A stretch of 64,000 bases of DNA from Leptasterias polaris (lineage: Eukaryota; Echinodermata; Asteroidea; Forcipulatida; Asteriidae). The DNA lies in the NCBI GenBank assembly GCA_037783415.1, contig JAZGTN010000027.1:6472001-6536000 (forward strand), written 5' to 3'. The notes beneath the pieces are model-generated. The model had not been told where the DNA came from. It saw only the letters and a program-made list of their open reading frames with translations, and ran no database searches. Position 1 is the first letter of the stretch. Each line of letters opens with the position of its first letter. The position numbers and the translations under genes are program-made. Shown here piece by piece: positions 47,105 through 58,500 of this stretch.

Positions 47105-48065
47105 TATCATTGGTCATACGTCACCAACACAAGCCGATATTGCATTCCTACTAATACTAACCAACGTTTACTCAAAATTGAGTACCGACATAAAACCAAT
47201 GTGATAACGCCAACATTGGTCATACGTCGGAAACCAACACAATGCCAATAAAAACAAAGGTTGGTTCCACATTGATCGCTAACATTGAACCAATGTGATA
47301 ATGCTGCCATAAAGCCAACATTTGTTCTAAGTTGGCAACTAACACAAATCCGATATTACTTTTCCACTTATAACCAACATGTGCTCCACATCGAGTGCCG
47401 ACGTAAAAACAATGTGGTACTGCCGACCTATAGCCCACATTGGCCAAACATCACAGCAACAACATAATGCCGATATTGCTTTTCCCACCAATAACCAACA
47501 TTGGCTCAACAATGAGTGTCGACGTAAAACCAATGTGGTAATGCTGACCTAGAGCCAACATTGGCCCAACATCACAGCAACAACATAATGCCCCGTATTG
47601 TTTTTCCCACCAATAGCCAATGTTGACTCAACATCGAGTGCCGACGTAAAACCAATGTGACAATGCTGACATAGAGCCAACATTGGTCCTACATCGAAAA
47701 CCAACACAATGCCGGTATTGCTTTTCCACCAATAACCAATGTTGGCTCAACATTGAGTGCCGACGTAAAACCAATGTGGTAATGCCGACCTAGAACCAAC
47801 ATTGGTCCTACGTCGGAAATCAACATAATGCCGATATTGCTTTTCCCACCAATAACCAACATTGGCTCAACAATGAGTGCCGACGTAAAACCAATGTCGT
47901 AACGCCGACCTAGAACCAACATTGGCCCAACATCAGAAACAAACATAATGCCAATGCCGATCATGGCGACAAAGTCCCAACATGGGGCCAACGCCAAAAG
48001 CTGACACAATACTAACGCCAACATTGCCGACGCGATACCAACGTTGGTCCAATGTATGAATGTTA
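47105..48065 (+). repeat. 120-bp minisatellite
   Basis: CGACGTAAAA recurs at 47399, 47520, 47642, 47761 and 47881, giving periods of 119-122 bases and about eight units in all. Each has GCCGATATTGCTTTTCCCACC and AACATTGGCTCAACA. Minus-strand ORFs here are by-products. Confidence 0.9.
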
Positions 48066-48678
48066 TCTGGGTTAGTAAGTTGCCGGCTTTACATACTGAC
48101 TAAAACCAAACTAAACCCATTCCCCTGTCCCATTCATTTATTAATTCAAAATTGTTAAAATGTATTCTTTGTTTTTAAAATAACCTTCAGAACCTTTTGT
48201 TTCGTAGCGTAAGTCAAGTTTCGCGGACTAAATCTGGTCACAAGTTATTTTAATTTCACACTTGGAACTGAACTTTCATGACTCATGCACCACATCAAGG
48301 GTCCCCAACCCCCCCTTTCTCATTATTCTTGTGCCTCCTCCACACAATACTTTTCATAAAATAACCAAAACAGAATGGAGACACAATACGGGTCGGGATA
48401 TCATTATGCCCCACATTGAGCACAAATGAACCCCTCCCCCAACCCCACTTACACATCTGAAGAATTGCTGAGATTTCATGCACATAACGGGTATACAATA
48501 AGGGGTACGTAGACCATACATCATACTACATCGAGCACCAAATATACAAAGTAGTCCTACCCCCCTCCCCCCCCCCAACAAAAAGGAAACCCTCTTAAGA
48601 GTTCCTGAGATTCCCATCAGAACACAACGAAAATACAATTTGTGGGAGTGGGGTGGTAAACGTTGCCACATTTATGTA

Positions 48679-49030
48679 GCGTGTCATGGCCGAGTGGTTA
48701 AGAGCATCGGATTCAAGTTCTGGTGGCTTAGTCATCGGGGTGTGGGTTCGAGTCCAGATCATGACGCTTGTGTCCTTGAGCAAGACACTTTGCTATAATT
48801 GCTTTTCTTCACCCAGGGATATAAATGGGTACCTGCAAGGGTAGAGGTTGATTTTGTGTTTGAAAAAGCCTTCGGAGCGCCACGGCAGCCCAGGGCTGTA
48901 TACTCCCCAGGGGCTGAGAAAAATTAAAGGAATGTTATTGGCCCAATGATCAGGGCACTAATGTAAAGCGCATTGATATGTTATTGTAAAATGCGCTATA
49001 TAAGAACTAGTTATTATTATTATTATTATT
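48679..49030 (+). mobile_element. full-length tRNA-Leu(CAA)-derived SINE
   Basis: The head GTCATGGCCGAGTGGTTAAG, ATTCAAGTTCT (anticodon CAA) and GGGTTCGAGTCCAG closes with CATGAC, pairing with GTCATG. Then come GTGTCCTTGAGCAAGACAC, a body with GCCCAGGGCTGTATACTCC, and GCGCTATATAAGAACTAG with an (ATT)n tail. The flanks ATTTAT(G)T match the empty site in unit A near 19790. Confidence 0.88.
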
Positions 49031-49330
49031 TATATTCCAAATGTTTTTTACCAGTTAATTACAAAGTCAATGGTGCCCATTGTTCAATAAAAACGTGTTA
49101 TTGAGGGGCACGAATGTATGGCAAAATGCCCTACGTAGTTTGTCATTTAAATCGACAAATAAAAACCTAGAAAATGGCAAATTGCCATACGCACGAAATA
49201 AAATGATAAATAACTATTTGAGAACATGACGATACCGTGAAGCTTGTAAAGCTCCGGCTCACAATACCTGATTACATGCCTTTGACTACAAAGCCTATCA
49301 CTGTCACGCCACAACCCCGGTCTTCTATTG

Positions 49331-49337
49331 TTTATAT
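49331..49337 (-). terminator. variant polyadenylation signal, gene copy B
   Basis: Reads ATATAAA where copy A has AATAAA. Whether it still works is unknown. Confidence 0.3.
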
Positions 49338-49371
49338 GGTCACGTGATAGTATAGACATGTCAAAACTTCT

Positions 49372-49518
49372 TCAAAATTGCTTACAACCTAAAAGTTCAA
49401 AGCGAAGAGCGATGACTTGATACCATTCAATAGGTACGATGCGAACCTTGATTGCCAGGATTGGTTCGTAGAAACGACTCTTCACGATGTCATCTCTACT
49501 GATGCTACCGTCAAAAAT
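49372..49518 (-). CDS. copy B exon 4: F5/8 type C domain, last part and stop
   Basis: 147 bases. It encodes [37 protein letters not shown] and ELLGCKQF before TGA. Acceptor cacaacAG/ATTTTT. Confidence 0.88.
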   Translation of the reverse strand: MFDGSISRDDIVKSRFYEPILAIKVRIVPIEWYQVIALRFELLGCKQF

Positions 49519-52500
49519 CTGTTGTGTAAAAGAAAAACAGATTTTCAAACAGATTCATCCTGCAAAATACAGAATAAATTCCAAAGTCATTGTCAACTCA
49601 ACTGATTCAATTAAAACATATTAGGGATTGGAAAGAGTCGTGCTATGTTGTTTAACAACGAGGAAACAACCACAACGTAAAAAAGCAACAAATCCGAACG
49701 AACCGTATGTCCAGACTAGGATCCTAGCACATGACGTCACAAGCCCCAAAACAGCGCCCTCACTGAGGTCAGTGAAGACATATCATTAGCCTGAACATCT
49801 GACGTCACACTTTGAGGCTCGTGAATAACGCCAGATACCATCCCTGGCGCCCGGTGGCGTATTTTTTTTCTGCAGCATACTTTGTCAATACAGTCAACAG
49901 TTATGGGGTAGGCTGTTCTTCCCTATCCTTAACTGTTGACTCCATAGCCAGCGTGTGTTGCAGAACTTAAATGTGCCGCCCGGCGGGATCCCGCCAGATG
50001 TACTTTCGAGCTCGTATCATATTTTCATATGATTCTACATGGTGTAACATGTACATATCCAATAACATGATGTAAACTGTCTGCACGTACACGCTGCATG
50101 CAGACGACCGATCACCTCGGACCAATCATAACACATTAATTATCCAATGAAAATCCTTGTATCCAATGAAACCAGTGCCTGTCTTTATCCTTGCGGATAA
50201 AGACAGTGGACCAGTCTAACCTAGCATTGGCTGAGAGTAACGTGCGCGGCACGTATGGCGCGTGCACGTTTCCATTTTCTTGACCTCAGCGATGGCGGCC
50301 AATGCAACCAATGTATCCGACAAACCGTTTTTTTCTCATAAGTTGTCAAGCAATATTAATATTAAAGGCAATTCTTTAATTAAGTATTCATTTTGGGGTT
50401 CGGAACAAAGCATATATATTTTTGTTAATGTTGCTTTTAAAATTTGGCGGTTGCTATTATATCATTTCATCCCTGGTCTCTTCGGGGGCGCTGTCGACGA
50501 TCTGGTGATAATTTACAGAATGACCACGTGGCAACAAAGTCGCGATGTTATCAGATCAGGGTAGGTCAAACGAGGTTAAATGCAGAATTCAGAGAGGAGT
50601 TCCAATAACAAACAGACAGACAGCCCGACAGTCCACCTCATAGACAGACAACAGACAGAGAGACACCATTCGGCTATTTATTAAGAGATGTACTAAAATC
50701 TCAAGATAAAAAGTTGACATTGTTTTTCAAAGCGTTTTATTAAAGCTTCATTGTGACTTCAGCACATGTTAACGCTTAGCATTTTAGATGCTTTTATAAC
50801 TTATCTCATCTTAGACACTGGATGATCAATACAAAACTGAATGTATTTGTTCATTAAAAATAAAATAAAAAAGAGAGAAAAAATAACAGCAGCAAATGTT
50901 TCTGGGTAAAATGTCCACGCTTGTGATCTACTTGTAGTACTTTAGTAAAGTTGAGATGTTTAAATTTTACTTTAATCAAATCATCCGATGGAATATCAAA
51001 GCACAAATACTTGTAAAAATTACCTGGGTTTGATTTAGTTGGTCTTTCACATCACTAAGGGATGTTTGTGAGGGAGGTTGGTACTGCACTTTGTACTTAG
51101 TCACCCACTGCCCAATGTGATCTTGACGTCCTTGAATGAGTACGCCAGTGACGTAGGTTGGGCTGCCTAAATCCACCTGTATCCACGGGTCGGTGTCTGA
51201 TGGTGCTGGCTGCCATGCTCCTATTGGAGGCCCATCCGGGGGGATTTTGTTGAGACGAGCACCAGCTGGTGTACTGATACCAGTGTAATGTTGTGTTGGT
51301 TCAAAGTTGCTCGAAGCGGTTATGTTCTCATCGGGGATGGAACCATCCTCAAGGCCAAGTCGACTCATACAAGGGTCTAATAGAGGAAAGAAAAATTTGG
51401 GAAAAAACAACAAAAACAAAAATGAATAAAAAATTTCAGTGTGCTATATCTGACAGATCTGCAGTCCTGTTGTAAAGGCAAAGTATAACGTTGGCTTTTG
51501 GAACCGGTCGATTGTTTTAATCCTATATAAATATAGACATATACAATAAAACTAACCTGTGAAAATTCAACTTCAAAAGGTAGCCGCGTTTTTGAGATAT
51601 CGCCGAAACACCGGAGCGAAATATGTCCACGCAGGAAGAATATCCCCATAGGAATACACAATCTGAGAAACGTTTCTGACAGAAACGTAAATATTCAAAT
51701 CTTGGGGCGCACAAACTGATTATTTTCCATGACCACATTACTTCGAAGTGAAATGATTCTTTAAATGCTTTATACTATAGAAAGCTGCTGTACTTCTGAA
51801 CAAGTAAGTTTTTATTGTCATTAAAGAGTGATTACCAAACGTATACAGACCCTTTAAGACAGGGAAAAACATTATTTTGCCTTTTTTGATATCCCACGTT
51901 TTTATTGTAATGTTACGGTTTTAACGATTGTAATTTATGTTGCAATTCAGCGGTATGATGCTATGACATTTTGAAATAAGTAAACCATAAACATAAGGGG
52001 CAGCCATACTAAGTTTTTGAGTCATCAAAATAAAGCACAATGTAAGGGTTCACAAGGCGATGAGGCACAATCATGCCAGATTATAGTGGGTTCCTTTACG
52101 TGAATCACACGCCACACGGGACAAACGGCTTTAAAGGCACTGAACACGTTTGGTAATTGTCAAAGACCAGTATTCTCACTTGGTGTATCCCAACATATGC
52201 ATAAAATAACAAGCCTGTGAAAATTTGGACTCAATTGGTCATTGAAGTTGCAAGAAAATGATGAAAGAAAAAACACCCTTGTTGTACAAATTAGTGTGCT
52301 TTCAGATAGGAATAAAAGGCTTCTGGCCAGAAGTCTTTTATTATTTTAGTGAGAAATTACCTCTTTCTCAAAAACTACGTTACTTCAGAGGGAGTCGTTT
52401 TTCACGATGTTTTATACTATCAACAGCTCTCCGTTGCTCGTTACCAAGTAAGTTTTTATGCTAAAATTATATGTTTTGAGTAATTACCAAACGTGTACAG

Positions 52501-55500
52501 TGCCTTTAAGTCCCACCCAAAAGAAGAAGTACTATTTATGGTTAGGTGTCTTGCTTGAGGACACAATGGACCCTTCCCATGAAATATGCTAATTACATTC
52601 ACGCATGCGTACAGACCCTGCTGGTTGGCAAACGCCATAGAGTTGTGCACTAAGTAGACGCACAAGCGCGTCTGCGTCACGCCACCATCAGCCCCACACA
52701 AAAAGGGGCAATGTTCCATCATTTTGCCAACCAGCGGTGTAAGTGCGCACGCGTGATGTGCAATTTAAATATTTCATGGGAAGGGTCTATTGCCAAGACC
52801 GGGACTCGAACGCACACGCTACTGGTCAGAAACGCCAGAGCTTGACTCCAGTGCGTCAGACCCGCCCGTCCAAAACACGCCACCATTGCGAATCGGCATA
52901 TTATGTTAACTCCCCTTTTTGTATATAACCAAGAGTTACTTTTACTTACCAATGGTTGTCTCAGCAGTTGATTCTCTGAGCTGTATTGAAGTAGCGGCAC
53001 TTGTAGTTATAGGTTCTTGAGGCTCTAGTGTAGTGGTCGCGGTTGTACGGACAGGTGTTCCTTGCACAGTTGAAGCCGTCATTGTTGGGGTGGCATGTGG
53101 TTCTGTTAGACCCTTTAAAAACATGAAAACTTTCCAACTAAACACGGAGCCACTAAAAGGACAGATATACATAAAAACCCAGGTATTTTGTTTATTTAAA
53201 TAATATTTCGTACCATCGACATTATTCGTTCCCTTGAAATCCCCCCATTTTTTTCAAGGGAACGAATTATTATTATTTTGAAAAGAAGGAAATTTACAGA
53301 ATGAAAGTAATTTCCCTTTAGTGACTTCATAATAATGCACATACTAAATATTTTGAAATTGCGCTCACTGGCTGTATTACGACACTAGAAAAGTACAGCG
53401 TGGGTCTTTTGAGTAAACCATATGAGTTCATAAATTGGCCATGCTGTGAATGTAACTTAGTGGTAACACTGTGACCACATCGCAATCTCTGTGTACATCA
53501 TAATGTGACTATGACAATGTGAACATAGAGCCTTCCCAGTGTGATCATATAGAAATCACAGTTGCCGCACAGTAGTTTGACAATATAGAGAACAAAGTGA
53601 CCACACAGTGTGACCATCGAGATCACAGTGTCCGCACAGTGTGACCATGAAGATATCACAGTGTTCTCACAATATGACCATATAGAGATCACAGTGACCA
53701 CACAGTGTGATCATGTAGAGATCACTGTGTGACCATATAGAAACCACGGTGGGATCAGTGTCAGTCACCATGGGGTGCTTATAATAGAGACTACAGTGTA
53801 ATCAAAGTGTCACCACGGTGTGAACATAGAAAGACCACAGTGGGATCAGTGTCACCACGGTGTGCCCATAATGGAGATCACGGTGGGATCAGTGTCAGCA
53901 CGGTGCGCTCATAATAGAGATTACATTGTAATCAAAGTGTCACCACAATGTGACCACATTAAGAACACGGTGATCAGTGTCACAACGGTGCGCTCATAAA
54001 AGAGACTATCGTGTAATCAATGTGTCACCGTGGTGTGACCATCGAGATCACAGTGACCACACGGTGTGACCATGTAGAGATCACAGTGCCCTCACAGTGT
54101 GACCATGTAGAGATCACAGTGTCAACACAGTGTGATAATGTAGAGATCACAGGGTTTACACAGTGTGACCATGTAGAGATCACAGTGTCCACACAGTGTG
54201 ACCTCGAGAACACAGTAACCATAAAGTGTGACCATGAAGAAATTACAATGTCCACACAGTGTGACCATGTAGAGATCACATAGTCTCTACTATGAGCACA
54301 CCTACCAAGTTTTGTCACATGGCTGGTGTGTCCTTTTCTCCTCTCCTGATGTCAATTTAAATCGATTTTAAACTTGCTGAAAATTTGCCATCCGATCTCA
54401 ACATCTCCAACATTATATAAAGTACTTCCTAAAGCATCGATTGAACTGAAAATTTTCTTTGTACGTATCTGAGAACTAAAAATATGGATAAAATGTTTCT
54501 CAGGCCCAGAGCGTTTGCTACACAAGCATTATCTGTACTGTTGCTGTGCATTTGTACCAGTGCTGTGGCCCACCTCCACCAACACACTGATGGTTCAATT
54601 TGTGTGAGCCCTATCACTCTGAATGCCGTTTTTCCATCCAACTATGAAAGGGTTCTCATTTCGAAATATACTGGTGTTCGGCATTTCAAATATGCTGGGA
54701 AACCGACGGCTTATTACTCCAACCATGTTGCCAGTTTTCATATTCAACTTGGCCAGCCGTTATTGGCAGGAGACATCGAGCTGAATCCAGGACCAGTAAA
54801 CGGTGACTGCAAGGTATCTATTTATTATCAAAATGTGCGCAGTCTCAAAAATAAACTGGATGATTACAAAGCATCTCTTCATGTCAATATTGAGACCAAT
54901 AATCACCAGGTTATATGCTTAACTGAAACCTGGCTGAATTCCCATGTGATGGATGCTGAATTGAACATTCCTGATTGTGTCATGTATAGACGTGACAGAA
55001 ACGACAATAGGAGAGGAGGTGGACTTTTAACATTAGTAACAAATTCTATTCTCTCAAGAAGGCTTCACGAATTTGAAAATGTGAACTGATGTGGGTGGAA
55101 CTTGGAGTTTCTTCAAGAAAAAAATGTGTGCTTGGACTTTATTATCGACCGCCTAATGCCAGCGTAGACTCGTTGAACTCCTTACAGCAATCTCTTGAGT
55201 CGATTTTAGTGCAATACAATAGACATGATATTTTATTATTAGGGGATTTTAACCTTCCTGATTTTAAATGGTATGATGATGGTTCGTATGTTTTAACCAA
55301 AAACAATGCTCACAATACCCTTTTTGTGATCACATTCTCAATGGTCTGTCTTTAGTGCAACTCAATACCAATGCTACTCGTTTGGATAATATTTTAGATT
55401 TGATACTTTCGAATGAGCAGTCTAGTCTTAATTGCAATGTTAGTATTGGTGACAAGATTTTTGAATCAGACCATGAATCTCTAATTGTTGACTTTGACCT

Positions 55501-58500
55501 TCAGAAAAGCCTTACCAGTAGACAGAATAATAGAATAATTCTCAATTTCGCCAGGGCTGATTGGATGCTCATATGGTACAAATTTAGTAATTTTCCCTGG
55601 AATATTTTAGATTTTTATGAAGATGTCAATGATGCAGTAGATGCTTTTTACTCTATTGTTAATTCAGTTGTTAATGAGTGTGTCCCTACTCTAAAGTCTC
55701 ATAAATGTAGTCCCCCTTGGTTTGATAAGGAAGTCAGAAAATCCTTCAAGCTTAAAAACTCTAAACATAAACTTATGAGGGTCTATAAAACTGATTTTCA
55801 TATTGAAGAGTTTAGGATAGCCAGAAGAAATTTCAAGCATCTGTGTCGGACTAAACGTGAATTATATATCAGCAAATTATCCGGTAGACTGCAAGAAAAC
55901 CCAAGAAGATTCTGGTCATGGCTAAAATCAAATTACAAGCAATCTCCCACTCCTTCGGTAATTAGTTTTGATAATAGGCATGCCTTTAGTATAACGGCTC
56001 AAAGGCTTCCTTATTCAATGATTACTTTTGTTCTGTTTTCAGGAGTGACGGCACTATTGCTTGTCCGGATCTTCCAGAGTACCCAGTTGGAGCTTTGTCA
56101 AACATTTTGGTAAGCCGAGGTCGCGTGGAACAGCTTCTTAAGAAAATTCAACCGCATAAAAGCTCCGGTTATGACAATGTCAGTAACAAAGTTTTAAAAC
56201 ACTGTGCGTCTCCCCTTAGTGCCCCACTCACTCGGATTTTTCAGAAGTCTTTGGATTCTGGTATTTTTCCTAACCTTTTGAAATCTGCTAATGTATGCCC
56301 AGTACATAAGGCAGGCTCCCGTATACTTCAGTTTATAATTTCCGTCCCATTTCACTTTTACCCACTTTATCCAAAGTCTTTGAGAAAATTGTTGCTGAAA
56401 ACTACGGAAGCCGGATAGTGCCAGGAAATAAGAAGTGAAATATTTTTTCATGAGCGCGATAATATTTTTTTTGTACCATTTATCTGGCGGCCGCCACTTA
56501 TTATCCGGCGGCCGCCACTTAATTATCCGGCGGCCGCCACATAATTATCTGTACCACACGTTCTTTATTTTGCGGATTTTAAGAGGACGGGTCATAGGAT
56601 TTAGTGGGGGGGTTAAGAGGACATATCATAGGAACTAGGGAGTAAAGAGGAAAGGTCATAGGTTCCACGGGGGGGGGGGGGGGGGGGGGGTTAGAGGACA
56701 GGTCGTAGGATCATCGGGGGGGGGGGGGGGGGTTAAGAGGTAAAGTCATAGGATCATGGGGGGTGGGGTAAGAGGCGTGTCATAGGAATGGGGGGTTAAG
56801 AGGACAGGTCATAGGATCCGGGGTGGGTTAAGGGTAAGAGGGCATGTCATAGGATCATAATTGGGGGGGGGGGGGGGGTGAGAGGACATGACTTTGGTGT
56901 CTCTATGGATCACTCCCCCTTCTCTTACCCACCCCCCCATGATCCTATGACATGTCATCTTACCCCCTGGATCCTATGACCTGTCCTCTTAACCCCCCCC
57001 ATTCCTATGACACGCCTCTTACCCCACCCCCCATGATCCTATGACTTTACCCTTTAACCCCCCCATGATCCTACGACCTGTCCTTTAACCCCCCCCCCCC
57101 CCCCGGAACCTATGACATTTCCTCTTTACTCACTGGTTCCTATGATATGTCCTCTTAACCCCCACCCCCCTGAATCCTATGACCCGTCCTCTTAAAATCC
57201 GCAAAATAAAGAACGTGTGGTACAGATTATTATGTGGCGGCCGCCAGATAATTATGTGGCGGCCGCCAGATAATTATGTGGCGGCCGCCGGATAATAAGT
57301 GGCGGCCGCCGGATAATTAAGTGGCGGCCGCCGGATAATAAGTGGCGGTCGCCGGATAATTAAGTGGCGGCCGCCGGATAATAAGTGGCGGCCGCCGGAT
57401 AATTAAGTGGCGGCCGCCACTTAATTAAGTGGCGGCCGCCGGATAATAAGTGGCGGCCGCCGGATAATTAAGTGGCGGCCGCCGGATAATTAAGTGGCGG
57501 CCGCCGGATAATTAAGTGGCGGCCGCCGGATAATAAGTGGCGGCCGCCACTTAATTAAGTGGCGGTCGCCGGATAATAAGTGGCGGCCGCCGGATAATAA
57601 GTGGCGGCCGCCAGATAAATGGTACAAACAAAATATTATCGCGCTCATGAAAAAATATTTCACTTCTTATTTCCTGGCACTATCCGGCTTCCGTAGAAAA
57701 CATAGTGGGTCACATATTTCCTGTGGTATGTGACAATCAGCATGGTTTTGTCCCTGGGCGGTCATGTGAAACCAATCTTGCTACAATGCTATCAAGTGCT
57801 TACCTGGCGCTTGATGAAAAGATTCAGTGTGACGTCATCTACACTGACTTTTCTAAAGCATTTGATACAGTCAATCATGATCTCTTACTGTACAAGATTG
57901 GCAAGTATGGCATCTTGGGAAATTTGTACAATTGGATCAAAAGTTACTTTATTAATCGTCAACAGAGAGTTGTTTTCTGTGGAAATGTATCCAGCTGGCA
58001 ACCTGTAACTTCTGGTGTCCCACAAGGCTCTGTCTTGGGCCCTTTGTTTTTTAATATGTTCGTCAATGATATCCCCTCTATTTTCAATAATTCTCATTGC
58101 CTCCTATTGCTGACGATTTGAAGCTGTTTCGCGCGGTCCGGGTGCCTGATGATGCTCGGCTCCTTCAGGAGGATCTGGACAGGCTCTCTGTGTGGTCCTC
58201 CACATGGCGATTATCATTAAACCCTCCTAAATGTAAAGTCCTTACTTTGACTCTAAAGAAACGACATGTTTTGTTTACTTATGAACTATCTGATTTACTT
58301 CTGGAAAGAGTCAATGCCCATAAGGATCTGGGTATTTTAATTGACTCTAAATTAACATTTAATCATCATGTTGACTACATTGTTTCTAAGGCAAATCGAA
58401 TGTTAGGAATTTTCTGGCGTCATTGCAAGAGTTTGGATCCCCAAACTAAACGTGTGCTTTATTGTTCTATTGTAAGACCCAGCCTTGAATTTTCCTCTGT

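Larger units (their letters stand above)
51950..52873 (-). mobile_element. tRNA-Leu-derived SINE, unit B copy, split by two MITEs
   Basis: Pieces at about 51950-52134, 52506-52567 and 52789-52873 join to match the SINE at 27690-28012. The tRNA-like head with GGACTCGAACGCAC lies at about 52800-52873. Confidence 0.8.

Noticed and set aside
47107..48024. Minus-strand ORFs rich in Met, Val, Gly and Ile
   Set aside because: They repeat with the 120-bp minisatellite and change frame between units.
57215..57610. CRISPR-like array of GGCGGCCGCC repeats
   Set aside because: Spacers are short and themselves repeated, and the array is half of a palindromic element in a eukaryotic genome.
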